64,000 bases of DNA, taken from the NCBI GenBank assembly GCA_029255685.2, contig CM055318.2, forward strand, positions 253,001 to 317,000, read 5' to 3'. Shown here piece by piece: positions 47,490 to 60,500 of the stretch. The position numbers and the translations under genes are program-made. The stretch comes from Silene conica. Taxonomy: Eukaryota; Streptophyta; Magnoliopsida; Caryophyllales; Caryophyllaceae. Each line of letters begins with the position of its first letter. Position 1 is the first letter of the stretch. The notes beneath the pieces were generated by a model. That model did not search any database, was not told where the DNA came from, and worked only from the letters and a program-made list of their open reading frames with translations.

Positions 47490-47700
47490 ACAATCATATA
47501 ATATAACTTGAACATTCTAAGATTGCAAAGAAAAACATTTGAATATGCTACCAGAAATCCACTTAATTACTCGAATATATCAATTAGCTAGACAAATTCA
47601 ATTCCTAGTGACACATCATATAATTTGAACACTTTAAGTTCAAAAACAAAAGTTTATAAATCTCCTAGCAGAAATCCACTTAACTACTCCGAATATGTCC
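47490..47700. repeat. Diverged direct duplication of about 100-130 bp
   Basis: Two successive copies share CATATAAT, CTAGCAGAAATCCACTTAA-like and ACTCGAATAT text, with differences throughout. Confidence 0.55.
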
Positions 47701-48689
47701 CTATTTGATAAATAACGGATTTAACATTAATATAAACAGATTTAAAAACTAGATTTGACTGTAGAATGATTTAGTAGGTTTGACTAGCATACTTATTTAG
47801 CAAATTTTTTTAAAAATGTTTGGTAATTGATAGTCTTAAATTAGCAGATTTTTAACATCTTTGTAAAAATAATAATTAAGGTCATGAACATATTATTTAC
47901 AGTATCAAATATATAAAAGGAAGGTTAATATTTTTTAAAAGGATAAATATTACATTTTTTTTTTCTTTCTAATCTGCTAATTGAACCTGCTAGTAGAAGC
48001 AACATATATTATTTCCACCCTGTCATTTACCAAACGTTCTAAATAACATATTTGTTAGTAGTCAAACATGTTAAACTTGTCCAATATGCTGAAATTTAAG
48101 AAATATGACATTTATCAAACCGAGCCTATATCTATCTATTATACAAATTCAATGCCTTATAATATAAACTTGAGACGATTCACGAATTTGGCATACTATG
48201 TGACTATATTATGCTATATGCACTTAAGTATAAAATGGAAAATAAAAATGAAAAAGAAATAAACTATATATAGGATGTATTATTATCCAAGAATTAGGTA
48301 AAATTAGAAGGGCCATGTGGAATTTAGACGAGGAAGTGTTCCCCTGTATTCTTCTCTTGCTGATCTTTGTGCATCATTTGCTTCATATGGGTTTGTTGTC
48401 CTCTGCAATTACCATTTATTTTCGAACATTGTTAGCCATATGTTATTACAAGTATTTTACATTTTGACTTTTTGTCATGGTTTTCCAATGTGATGGAATA
48501 ATGCAAATTGATTCACTAGATCGTCTAATTATTCGTACCCAACTAATTATATTAAATAGTTTTACGTGTAAGACCAACTTATTAACGTTACTGAGCTTTA
48601 TATTTTTAGAAAAATCGGTCACTTGGATATTGGTATAACACCCTGCCTTTATAGCTTTACCGTTTTGTAAACAATAGCGAATTTCAATA

Positions 48690-48970
48690 CTTGGGTATGA
48701 ACTCGTGTCCGGACATTTGAATCTGATGATAGATGAACCATAACCTTATGGTGATGGTTGAAACCTAACTATTATTAATATTCCTAATACGCTCCCTCAC
48801 TCGAATGCCCATTGGGCTTGAAGAGTGGTTAGTTTGCACAGGCCCCCATACGGTGTGCTGGGTTTCCACTTCGTGAGTTTTCGAGGGGCTGACTCTGGTA
48901 CAATGATAGATGAGCCATCCCAACCAAAACCTGAAGGTGATGGTTGAGGCCCAACTATTATTAATAATAT
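48690..48970 (-). repeat. SINE-like retroposon fragments (two partial copies)
   Basis: GATGATAGATGAACC, GGTGATGGTTGA and TTTCCACTTCGTGAGTTTTC recur here and at 42057-42235. Two partial copies lie close together at about 48720-48790 and 48855-48970. Confidence 0.5.
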
Positions 48971-49051
48971 ATACCCGAGTCATTAGTGTTGTGGTTTATT
49001 AACATACTCAGGTGTGAAAGATTTAGTAATATTAGTGATTGGATTGAAAGT

Positions 49052-50258
49052 TTAGGAGCAAACCATGAGTAATGTTTCAAATGCCTCAGCTTCAGGGGAG
49101 TTGAAGTCATAAACCATACTTGCTGCTGAAAGCTTCATTGAAAGAAACTGCAAACAAAAACAATCTTCCACTATTACTTACTCTTTCCGTCTCAGTCATT
49201 TCTTAAGAACACACTTTTTTATTACTAACCTCAATTTGGTTCTGTAAGGACCTAACATAATTGATGATCACATCTAACATGGCAGCCATTGCCATCGTCT
49301 GCGGTTTCAATCAGATAAATTAATACGATTCTGTACATACACTGTCAACCGAGTTATAAAGATTTTGAAGGTGTCGAGATGAATGAATGTCGATTTTACC
49401 TTATAGCATCCAGGAACCAAATCCTGCAATACTTTAAGCTTTTCATTAATTCTCTCCCTCCTTACCTACATTGTTTGTTATTATCAGTCAACAGAAAACA
49501 AAACAAAATTCGAAAATTAATTAAATTGTACAAAGATAAGAACTGTTACAAAACAGTTTAAACTGTACTTAAAATGATTATTTGAAACTAACCCTTTCTG
49601 CTAGACTATGACTGTCAGTAGCTTGCCCTCTTTTAGCTCTTACATGAATTACTTCTTTTAGTTTCTCTCCTTTTCCTTCTGTTTTTCTTTTCCTTTTTCG
49701 CCCATCCGTCCCCTGAAATTAATAATCGTCCGTTCAACTCAATTCCATACGTTTCATTAAAATACACGTATGGAACAGATAAAATGGAATAAAACAAAAC
49801 GTCTCATAAAAGTCTGTGGACTATATATTCAGAGATAATATGTATGCATCGGGATCAGTGACCGGAAGAGTCCAGAAACTTTTGCATGAAGAAATAAAAC
49901 ATCAACTTACATGAAGTTTATCAATCTTATAATCGCCACCAGACTCGCTTCCAAGGCCAGGGGAAGACGGAGCAACAACGGTCTTTCCATGCCTTTGAAC
50001 GCGAAAATCAGCAATATTATTACTTGGTTGATCAAAAGAGCAAAACAAGCCCTGGTTAGGGAGTTGAACAGTTGAATGAGGTGGCCTACAAGTGTTTGCT
50101 GGGTGATTAAGAAACGCGTCGCCCGAGAAGTAATCAAGAACTTGAGAGGTTAGAGGTTGATTAAGGTGATCAGAGATGGTGTTTAATAGTTCCATGTTGG
50201 AGTTCATCTCTGTAAATGAAGGTGCTGATGACTGGAAATCATTGCTCAAGTCTTCCAT
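49052..50258 (-). CDS. bHLH transcription factor, BEE / bHLH75-like, five exons, 232 aa
   Basis: Minus-strand exons 50258-49911, 49712-49593, 49465-49400, 49298-49230 and 49147-49052 join in frame at GT/AG sites (699 nt with stop). Exon 1 encodes an N-terminal region rich in Asn, Ser and Pro. Exon 2 encodes a basic stretch (GRKRKRK) and the start of the bHLH, VIHVRAKRGQATDSHSLAER; exon 3 gives VRRERINEKLKVLQDLVPGC; exon 4 gives TMAMAAMLDVIINYVRSLQN. The basic region has the His-Glu-Arg residues (SHSLAERVRRER) of G-box/E-box binders. The VRAKRGQATDSHSLAER block marks the subfamily that includes the Arabidopsis BEE, CIB and HBI1 factors, which act in brassinosteroid, light and growth responses. 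Exon 5 ends SPEAEAFETLLMVCS. The gene looks complete. A TATTTATA-like box lies about 70 bp upstream of the ATG. Confidence 0.93.
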
Positions 50259-50404
50259 TATTACAGCAAAATGAAAGATTTTATGCTTTCTTGGATTTGT
50301 TAGTGTGATTTGATTGTCTATATAAATAGCTTTGGTTAAGGAAGTTGGTTAAAGACTAAGATGTGTCCCTAATTGCTTCATTTGGTGTGAAATTGTTGCA
50401 AGTG

Positions 50405-50986
50405 TTGTTTTAAATCTCGGTTTCAGTCTTAATTTTGGTTTTGGATAGGATATTGCGTAATAACTTACGATTGCAATTAATACTTAAGCTGTAGTATTCA
50501 TAACACGTATAATTGGAGGATGAAACAGTATAATAACCTGTATTTAATATTTTATTTAAGCTTTTATTTTAAATCTCGGCTTCAATGTCAAATTTGGATT
50601 GGTTATTGCGATTAACTTGCGATTGCGATTTATTAAGTTGTACTGTAACATTCATAACACGTATTATCAAAGGATGATAAACTATCGAGACTCGTATTTA
50701 ATATTTTAGGCTTTGTTTTAAATTTCGGTTTCAATGTTAATTTTGGATTGTTTATTGCATAACACATATAATTGGAGGGTGATACAATATCAAGACTTGT
50801 ATTTAATATTTTAAGCCGAGTTTTAGTTCTGTTTAGTTTTGAATTGGTTATCACGTAATTACAGTTGCAATTAATAGTTATGCTGTAACATTCGTAACAC
50901 GTATAATTCAGGATGATATGCTATCGTGAACCGTATTTCATGTTTTAAACTTAGTTTTAAATCTCGGTTTCAGTGTTAATTTTAAA
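50405..50986. repeat. Degenerate tandem array upstream of the bHLH gene, left part
   Basis: About four to five copies of a unit of roughly 105-160 bp. Each contains TTTTAAATCTCGGTTTCA, ATTTTGGATTGG, CATAACACGTATAATT and GTATTTAATATTTTA text with indels. The array begins about 150 bp upstream of the bHLH start codon and continues at 52626-52755 after a Helitron. Confidence 0.75.
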
Positions 50987-52412
50987 CTAGTGTAACACCC
51001 GTGAAAAATCACGGGGTTGTGTACACTTACTTTTAAAGATGACAAAGGCAAATTCATTTCATTATATAACAATTCTATTTATTCGAACAAATTAATTTTT
51101 AACGGGGTTGTTTTGCATATAAGATATGTTCGGTCAAAAGGTGAATTTCCTGGTACACTAATTTACGAATATCTATTACCAATGATGGAAATATTTGGAT
51201 TAATTATGATAACATGAATGAATAAGATATATAAGAAAAAAACAATAAACGATTAAAAAAAAGATTAAATAATTAATAATGATTAATTTGGAAAGTTATT
51301 GTATTTGATGAATTGGTGACAGAACTTAAGTTGACGGACAAATAGGATGAATAAAATAACTAATTAGGTAAAAATCTAAATTAAATGAAGGTATTAAAAT
51401 TCGATAATCTAGGACAAAAATTACAGTTTCTCGAAAACCTCCTTGTAAACAACATTCGCGGATGTAAAAAATATGGACTAATAAAATAAAAAAATTACCT
51501 AGACATAATAATTAATGAAAGATGGAGATATAATAATTAATGAGAAAAATCAATCCCGAGATTTCAATCAATTAGGAAATCTGACTTCTCAAATTTCAAA
51601 GTATTATACTTTTAGGAAAAATTGTTTTGTGAGGGTGAATGTGAGGGCGTCATATTTTTAATAAAATTTAAATTAACCCAATTTAATAAGGTATTGTTAC
51701 ATTCTTAAATTAACCCGTCATATTTTGTACGAATTTGAAATTATGTGGCAAAATAAGTTAATGGTGAAAAATAGAGGATTCGATAAAAATTACTTTATAT
51801 TTGCAAACCATTAAAGGCAACTTTATTAGTTTACAACGTAATTATCTTCAATGATTCTCGAACTTTATATTCACCTAATTAACCCCTAATTATGTTCAAT
51901 GATATTCTTAATTTATATTTTCAAACCATTAAAGGCAACTTTATTTATTATATTCTCTAAATAATTCGAGAGTCACTTTGTGAGTCGGATTCTTGAAATT
52001 TCAAATTTAATTTGGTATGAAAACGTTACATTACAACCCATTAATTGAAAATATGGGTGCAAATTCCATATTTAATAATGGCTGACTTGTCAAGAATGAT
52101 TTGTCAAAATTGTAAGGATTTAATTGGCGGATGAAAACTTGTTTTGTGTGGGTGAATGTGAGGGTGTGTAAGGCCTAATGCTGTTACCAGTTACCACATA
52201 ATGTCATATATTCATAATTCCAAGATTCTTTTATAGTAATAATGATAATAGGTAGGGAATTATGGTAAAAAAACCGTGATTGGTAGGGAATATATATGGA
52301 ATATTTAGGATTTGTTATTAGTATAATCTGATTGGTTGTTATTAGTATAATATTATAATATTTATAATATTTAGGGAATCTCGGTATAATATTTAGAGAA
52401 TCTTGGAATGAT

Positions 52413-52459
<47 letters not shown>

Positions 52460-52625
52460 AATATTATAATACATAAAAATATATGACTTGGCATAAATTG
52501 AGGGTTCTTATTGGTCTACGAAACTGATTTTTGTGAGAGTGAATGTGAGTGAGCGAAAGAGTGAACGATGGAATATTAGCACGCCACGTATGCAGTTATA
52601 CATTCTTCTTTTATAGTAATAATGA
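50987..52625 (-). mobile_element. Non-autonomous Helitron inserted in the tandem array
   Basis: Read on the minus strand it starts TCATTATTACTATAAAAG at 52625 after host A. It ends with hairpin CCCGTGATTTTTCACGGG (51015-50998), a short spacer and CTAG at 50987 before host T. Removing it rejoins the host text GTTAATTTTAAA with TTGGTTATCG, as in neighbouring array units. Its 5' end matches the Helitron at 30267. A second copy of the same 5' end lies inside it at 52245, and the motif TGAGGGTGAATGTGAG-like occurs three times (about 51630, 52155 and 52535). No Rep/helicase frame. Confidence 0.85.
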
Positions 52626-52755
52626 TTGGTTATCGGTGTAAAAATCCAACTTACAACGATTGCAACTAATATTAAAAGCCGACGTAACTTTCATAACATG
52701 TATAATTAGAGGGCGGATACGGTATCATGACCCGTATTTAATATTCGATTGATAG
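52626..52755. repeat. Degenerate tandem array, right part
   Basis: It continues the units of 50405-50986 (TTGGTTATCG, TTCATAACATGTATAATTAG, CCCGTATTTAATATT) after the Helitron. Confidence 0.7.
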
Positions 52756-53720
52756 AGAGGTGATATTAAATGGATGTTTTTTTTTCTAAGTAGGTCCATG
52801 AGAATGCTGATATAAACTGCAAACAGTAAGAAGGGCCACTCCTTAGCTTTAGATCAAGTATGGTGAAAATCAGAATTGAATTGATTGTCTTTTGCATGAC
52901 AACTTGATTAAAACGTAGTGGCCTATTTTGTCCCCGGAAAAAAACAAAGGAATAACCTAAATAAAACACCTAATAGTACTATTTTTATACCAAGTTTATC
53001 TTTTGATGAATAAATGATAAAAATTTTGACTATTTTTTTCAAAAAGAATGTAAAAATACGGTATAAAAGTAGTCATGATTATTCATGAGTCGATATATAG
53101 ATTATAAAATAATACTCGGTATATTTATTAAAGTGAAGTAAGTATATTACTGAGGATATTCTTAGTCATTATGGAACTTGAAAGTACTACTTGTATTAAT
53201 TAGACTTCAATTAACAATTAATAAACTTTTGGCTAAAATCACTTTCTCATACTATATTTCATAACTTGTGATTTTTTTCCATGGTCGAACAATTATATAA
53301 AACTTTGTATTTATAAAATTTCAAATATAATATCTCCGAATTAGGCAGAAGGGTTAAAATTATTTTATAAAAACATAACCTTCATTGAAAATCACATACA
53401 CACTCACATGATCACACCAACGGAAATCTTACTTATTGCTGGATTAACGCCTAACTATTATATTTATATCTTATTACGTTTCGTAACTCGAATACCCATT
53501 GACCTTAAATAATAATAAGTGCACAAAATATCTTATACCATGTGGTGAAATTCTAGTCTGTAACCTTTGATCAGTTTGAATTAATACCACGTTAGATAAA
53601 CAATTTTAACCAAAAATTTAAGATAATAACTGACCTTCAAGCTTCAACTATTATATTTATATCCCATTATGTCAGGGCCTGCCTGGGATGGGGGTAATAG
53701 GCCTGATAAAGTCCAACTTA
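52756..53720. other. Intergenic stretch, no gene seen
   Basis: AT-rich. The part at about 53440-53650 repeats itself loosely (CTAACTATTATATTTATATC near 53450 and CAACTATTATATTTATATCC near 53645) and may belong to the SINE-like family of 48690-48970. Confidence 0.4.
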
Positions 53721-54006
53721 ATTGTTACGGATTTTTTGTTGAGGTTTGGTACGGGAGTAATTAGTACGGCCCAGTAACTATTACTTCCCAAGAGGGGATT
53801 TGGTACGGGAATTGTTAAGGGAGTAATTATTCCCAAAAAATGCAAAACCATAGGTCAGAGAAAAATCTCAGCCATAATAAATTTTTGCGGCGGAATTGTT
53901 ACCCAGGGTATGAGGTAGGTAATGTATTACCCCTCTTGGGAAGTAATAGTTACTGGGCCGTACTAATTACCCCCGTACCAAACCTCAACAAAAAATCCGT
54001 AACAAT
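53721..54006. mobile_element. Foldback MITE with long inverted ends
   Basis: About 75 bp at the left (ATTGTTACGGATTTTTTGTT onward) is almost perfectly complementary to the right end, including GAGGTTTGGTACGGG, AGTAATTAGTACGG and CCCAGTAACTATTACTTCCC. The loop is about 130 bp. The target duplication is unclear, so the superfamily is not assigned. The near-perfect arms suggest a young copy; its transcript could form a long hairpin. Confidence 0.85.
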
Positions 54007-56429
54007 ACGGTCCATAATTAAATTAAGTTACGTAAAAATAATCAACGAAAAATTTCACTAAATTCCAAATACTTATTTATCACTTATCTAATTCTATTAT
54101 AATGTCTCATACTATCAGTTTATTGTTCCATACATACTTGTCTATCTAGAATCTAATGTACTCGAGTGTAAAACCATTTTTAGTCTCAAAACTTGTCTAC
54201 AAGCCAACTATATGTTTATATCATTATACGGAACATTTTTTAGAGTCGTAATTTGATTAACAGTGAAGGATTTTAGTTATGCTGAAATTTTCAGTTTAGA
54301 TATATTCATTAAATAAATAAGTATTATTCGGCCCTATGAAATTTGATGTTCGCATGTTCGTGCATATTGAATTAAACGTATCTAAATAATTTAGATTCGT
54401 TCGATTCAATCTGTATCTCAACCGGTTTCGCAAAAATGAATCCATATATGAAATAAAGAGATAGAATCAGTCCAAATCCTACCCCATGTTTGTGGGTAGT
54501 GAGTAGTGACCACTTAAATCATCCCTATGAAGGTAGAGTCATAAACCCAATAACCCATTTCCATATTTGTTAGGTAAGGTTTGAATATGACACTAAATAA
54601 AAGGTGTGTTAAACAACATTGAATCTTATTATAGAAAACTTTACTATTATTGGGAGGTATAAATCTTACATTCAAATTTCAAGAATCCTTTGTTTGTATA
54701 TCAAATTCAACTAAGTTACAAGTAAAGGAATGAGTATCTTGCAAGTTTGTAATACTCATTTCTATTGCCTAACCATAGTACTTAAGTATTCAAATATACC
54801 ATACTATCGATCCTAAATCTAATTTACGTTTCAATGTTCTTTTCGGTTGAAAGCAGTTGAACAAAATTGAGTTAGACTAAATGAATTGAAGCTAAGCTTA
54901 ACTGAATATAGCTGAAGTTTAGGGCTTTAGGCTTTGTTCTTTCTCACTTAATTTCAGCTTATTCGGTTATATTTAGTTATGTTCAGTTACTTCATTTAGT
55001 TAAATTCAGTTTGTTTCAACCTCATTTAGTCACTTTTGTTTAATTTATCTTATCACAAATCAACTCTTACTTCAGTTCTGTTTAGTTCTTCCAGTTGAAA
55101 AGAACGTGGATCGAAGAGTTCATTTGTGAAAAGATGAACTGGACTGAAGTGAATAGAACATAATTGAACTGAATTTAATATAACTTAACTGAACCGAAAT
55201 AAACTGTAATTAAGACAGAACGAACTATGCAAAATAAGTTAAAAAAAAAACTAAACCTTTATTGAAGACATATATATACCCTTTCAAAATCTCACTAAAA
55301 CATGGGTAGTTATAAGATTAAGTTATGAAAATGTCTAGTAGGTAAAATATAAGGTGGCTAGTATTTAGTTGTGGTTCTACACTTATTTAGCATAAATTGT
55401 AAAACCGTCTTATCGAGAAGGCGAGAAATATGTGTGTTTTTTTCATTATTGTATTAGTCTTTTATATGTATATGTCATTCTTTTAAATATAAGTATCGAA
55501 CTATTAGTTGTTCGTCATCTTCAGGTAGAAAACTGTGAGTAAGCGTGCATGCATCATCCATGCATGCATGCATGGGTAACCAACCCCTACGTACGTGTGT
55601 GCGCTTCCGAATTCGAGATTATAAACGCCATACTCTTAGATTCTTAGGTATATAACGAAATTCTCTGTAAATTATATGTATTTAGTCATTATTTTTTACA
55701 TTGCAGAAGGTTTGTCCAAATACCATTGCGATTTTTGCGACGAAAAAACTAGCATGATTAAATTTTGGCACATGTTCGTATAAGAGAAAATGCAACAAGA
55801 AATAATGGTTGTAAGTTGTAACAGAAGAGTCTACGATATCATGAAAAAGAAAAGAACAATCGAAACCAAAAAAATGCAATTTTTCATACTGATAAAATAA
55901 AAATTTAACTATTTCGACATATACTTATGTTTTCTCGGATAATATACTCCGTATATAACGATTTAAAGTACTTTTTATCCCCGGTGAGATGTTTACAGTT
56001 ACTTTATTTTCTCGGATAAAATAAAGTAAGTGTAAACATCTAATTAGGATGAAGCGAGTATATAACATTGAGAGTTTTCTTTATAATACAAAGTAAATAT
56101 TATCATTCCAGTCGATATGCAGGCTAACATTATATATAAATTCTTATTTGTGACGGGTTTAATTTTTCATAAACTTGTGTTTTGAGGCAAATCTCAGTCA
56201 TTTCTTCTTAAATTAAAATTGCCGTGTTATTTATGTAATAATATATGACCTTGACGATGAACGAAAAAAACAAAAATATATATTATGCAAAACAAATTAG
56301 GTACACTTGACTTACCAACTTATTATATATCAATAAGAAAATGAACACACATTAATTAATAAGATGGACGGAGAATGAATTCAACTAAAGTACAAATATA
56401 TACGGAATACATGTTATACTCTCAGGAAG
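54007..56429. other. Intergenic stretch, no gene seen
   Basis: AT-rich. A worn relative of the (CTGAA)n family may lie at about 54930-55230 (TTTGTTCTTTCTCAC at the left, AGACAGAACGAAC at the right, with scattered GAACTGAA and TTCAGTT). A palindromic GCATGCATCCATGCATGCATGCATG-like tract lies at about 55548-55573. Confidence 0.4.
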
Positions 56430-57545
56430 GAGATCCGATTCCAGTATGACCGAGGCAACTTGGATCATATGCTCCCAGAGAAGTCCACCAGAGTCAACGC
56501 AGGCAGCCAAGTGCAACCTTCACCAACCCCTCCCTGCAACAGAATTGTCAACGTCATCACCGGAGGATCAGAGTTGTGTGGGCTCACCTATTCTGCAGCT
56601 AAGAGACGTGTGACAGCCGCCAAAGGAGACAAGCCAGAGTCATCATGCAGAATCGCACGGCAGGACCTCCCAGCAGTCAACTTTGACGAAACAGATGCAG
56701 AAGTTGTACCAGAGCAGCACCATGATGCCCTGATTATCACATTGAACATCGGCAATTGTGAGGTCAGGAAAGTCATGGTAGACACAGGCAGTTCCGTCAA
56801 CCTACTAATGTTGGATGCACTAAAGAGTATGGGATTTGACGAAAAGGACCTGACAAAGAAAGTCATTCCTCTGGTCGGATTCAGTGGAGAAACAGCACAT
56901 ACCCTGGGGGGAAATCACCATCCCCACCTACGCTGGAGGGCTGAACAAACAGGTAAGATACTTAGTTATTGATGGTCCATCTACTTACAATGTTATTCTT
57001 GGCAGGCCCTAGATCCACGAAATGCGAGCAATCCCGTCAACGTATCACCAGTGCCTGAAATTCCTACACCGTGGGGAGTCCAGGAGATACGGGGAGACCA
57101 GGAGGAGGCCAAGGACTGATACAAAGTAGCTCTCAAATAGACCACCAGACCACCAGCTGCTAGAGCATAGCAACTACAGCAACTGCACATCCAGGAGGAG
57201 TACATCGAGCCCCAGCAGGCAGAAATCGATGAGGTCCGCCTGGATGAGCATCACCCAGAGAGGACCGTGTTCGTAGGCTCAGAATGCTCTGGAGATCTGC
57301 GCCAGCAACTCCTCCAGCTGCTCTGAAATAATGTAGACTGCTTTGCCTGGTCCCACAAAGACATGATTGGCATAGACCTAGAGATCATAATACACAAGCT
57401 CAGCATAGATCCAGGATTCAGACCAGTGCAGTAGAGACGCAGGAAATTCGCAGCAGAAAGACACCAGATCATAAACCAGGAGGTAGATAACCTTCTGGAG
57501 GCAGGAAAGATTAGGGAAGTCAAGTACCCAGAATGACTATCTAAT
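56430..57545 (+). mobile_element. Ty3/gypsy retrotransposon fossil (protease to start of reverse transcriptase)
   Basis: A fragment of an old LTR retrotransposon. The recognisable parts, in order, are the end of the gag/protease linker, an aspartic protease with the VDTGSS active-site block (near 56778-56795), and the beginning of the reverse-transcriptase region (EAGKIREVKYPE). The style fits a plant Ty3/gypsy lineage, perhaps Tat-like. The fragment is higher in GC than its surroundings. It is broken in several places, has no long terminal repeats that I can find in the window, and looks old. Confidence 0.8.
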
Positions 57546-60500
57546 GTAGTTGGTGAAGGCAAGGTAATATGGAATACACTTGACTTTTTTTTTTGTTTTT
57601 GGAGAAAATAAAGTAGTTGGTGAAGGCAATGTAACATAATAACAATCTCCATCATAAGGCTTTATTTGGGGTAGCAATAACAAATAGGACCAATTTAATT
57701 ATGGAAAGTTAATTACACAAGGAATAGGTTATTATAGCATACTATTTTATTTTTGGAAAGTTTGAACTTGGTTATCATTCTTTGTTGGCATTAATCTACC
57801 TTGTTTATACCAATTCCTTACTTCATTCTAGTGCATACGACAAAATTAAATTCTTTTAAAAAAGTAAAAGCAAAAGATGGGATTAGAGAAGGGATTAAAA
57901 AATATGTTTGGAAATAGATTAAAAACACTAATGAGTTTATTATAATATGTTTGGAAATAGATTAAAAACACTAATGAGTTTATTATAAGAAGTGGATAAT
58001 TACACAGTATTATTTAAGACGGTCTCATAATGTAAAATATTTTTTTATACTATATAAAGCGGGGTTGTAATAGGAGTCCTTGTGATACACAATTGCATGT
58101 TAGGAAGTTGATTACAGATAGATGTACAAGATCATTTTATTGATTATGGTAAAAATGAATTTGTACATCAATTTCTAATGAGGTAATTTTGTCAATTTTT
58201 CTCGGGTTAGTTGGGCTCCTTAACTGTGACCTTGGAGCATATGTTAGAAAAGAGAATATATATGGAATCACTCGTTTAATACACGTAATGAATAACAATT
58301 AGTCTTACTTATAATTGATGTAAACAATTTTTTAAAATTATTCTAGTTTAATTTTGAAAGAATGAAGATACTTGAACAAATGTTCTGCGTCCAAAAATCT
58401 TATGAACTAAAGTAATTAGGCCCAAAAATAATGCATTGTTTCAAAGGGAACATAATGTAACTGGACTCATGCATATTTCTGCCCTTATTTACGCAATGGG
58501 CCTCATTACTTATTAGTAGGGTAGTTACTGATCTGAGTGAGGTTGCCGAGTCCTCGGAATGGGTTCAGTTAAAGCTCGGCCCGAGCTTGATCGGTTAACT
58601 TGAGCTCGAGCCCGAGCTCATCAAATCCACATGAGTTATCTCCCTTCTATATCGTCTAACACTTAGATATCTCCTTGTTTACACCCGTATTACTGCCATA
58701 CATGCATAAGAGTAGTTAATATGAAAAATAAATATGTTTATTTGTTAGAATTATGTTTAATGTAATTGGATATGTTCATGTGTTAGTATTTAAAATAGTC
58801 TTACTTGTGACGGATAATATCCATTACAAGCTGAACACAGTGAACTTCTCTCACAATAAAACAAGTGGGAGGGCAAGTGGATCACCTACCTCGCGGATAA
58901 TATCACTCGCCGTTATCAGATTGTAACGAATTGTCGAATTGTATAGTACATTCGACATTGGTAGGGGAATTGCATCGATCATCACCTTTAGATTTACAAA
59001 GAATCATTCTTCTTAAAGTGCTTTTAATAAATTTAATGTGGAACCAGGTTGATTAGCCCAACAAGGAATGATAAGTTGTCAATCTTTCTTAATCATTTTC
59101 AGAAGATTGAATGATATGAAAGAATGCAAATTCATAGCAATCCTGTCATATCCAAGTCCAATTCAACTAAATGAGTACCATGATCGAATTGAAATCATTA
59201 ATTTTAACTTAAAGGGCGGGTATCGATTCTTTTATTTTCCTTTTGGAATAATAACTACTACGACAATTAATAATAACTGTCCCCGGTAAGAAGTACGGGA
59301 ACACGGAATTTAATCGTGTGTTTACTAAAGTTGTCCTAATATTTAACCCACCATATAAACAAATTGCATAAAAAAAGGTATTTTAGACATATTACATGTA
59401 AATCCTTTGTATATATATGACTGTGCATAAAATATATGTGTCATAAGCGAGGATTTTATGGAGTAGGATGTTTTTGTTTTTCCATATTAAAATTCTGGTT
59501 ACACACATAACGTCACTCATAAAATACTTCTATCACTCCATCACTTCCTTGAAAATTTAAGTTATTTTAATTCTACACGTACTCACAAGTCACAATAACA
59601 ATAATGAGTACTGGTGCGTGATTCTTTAATGGTGTTATCAATCCGGCCTTTTGTAGCGTGAAAAATGATTTGTCTTGCGAGATCTTGTATAATATAACAT
59701 CTATGATTTTTCGATTACAATATAGAAAACATGCTAGGAATGTAGATCATTTATCTCTTGATATATGATCACAATAAGATAAGTGGTCACAAAAGTTTTG
59801 TCCTCCTTTATATTTGATTGAGAATGCAAAAGATGTAACCATTTCATGTCACATATCAAAGTAATAATGTCAAATGTCATAAAAAGCACACAATTGAGCT
59901 TTGTTGTTCTTCCGATCTTTCTCAATATGCTTGCTTGTTAGTAGTACACCACTACTCATGCACAAGAACATACAATATGAACAATATATCAAGACCATAT
60001 CGATCATTAATTTTAACAAAGGTTCGATGTTGATGTTCATTTCACACAATTCTTTAGTCTCTTAACACAAAGTGTGTGGTTAGGGCTGCTTTTAATCACT
60101 TCAATAACACTCTCCCTTCTAATTATTTATTCGAATAAGTTCCATAATAATGTAGGGTTAGGTGATAAACACATATATAGTTCACATACCCCTGCGCCCA
60201 ATTTTAGGGGATTTTATATCTGAATTTGCATTGTCTTAAGATATCGCCTTGTCGTACTATTCATTTAAAGATGTAATTTGCACTGTATTGGAACTAGGCT
60301 GAAAATAACAATGAAGTTGAACTAAACTAAACCGAAGTAAAAGTTAATTCTCGTGTTACAAAAAAAGGAACAAAATAGAGTCGGCGGGAGGACAATTATA
60401 TAGGCCTATACTTCATATAGATTTAACTGTAAGTCTTCCATGTGATCGAATATCCGTCATAATAAGCTTATAACAACGGGTTAAATATCATCTCTATGGT

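Larger units (their letters stand above)
44923..49051. other. Intergenic stretch, no gene seen
   Basis: AT-rich. A less AT-rich leader-like stretch at about 45240-45420 (CT-rich) has no following open frame. A poly-A tract lies at about 45667-45687. A diverged direct duplication lies at about 47500-47700, sharing AGAAATCCACTTAA. A SINE-like copy lies at 48690-48970. Confidence 0.45.
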
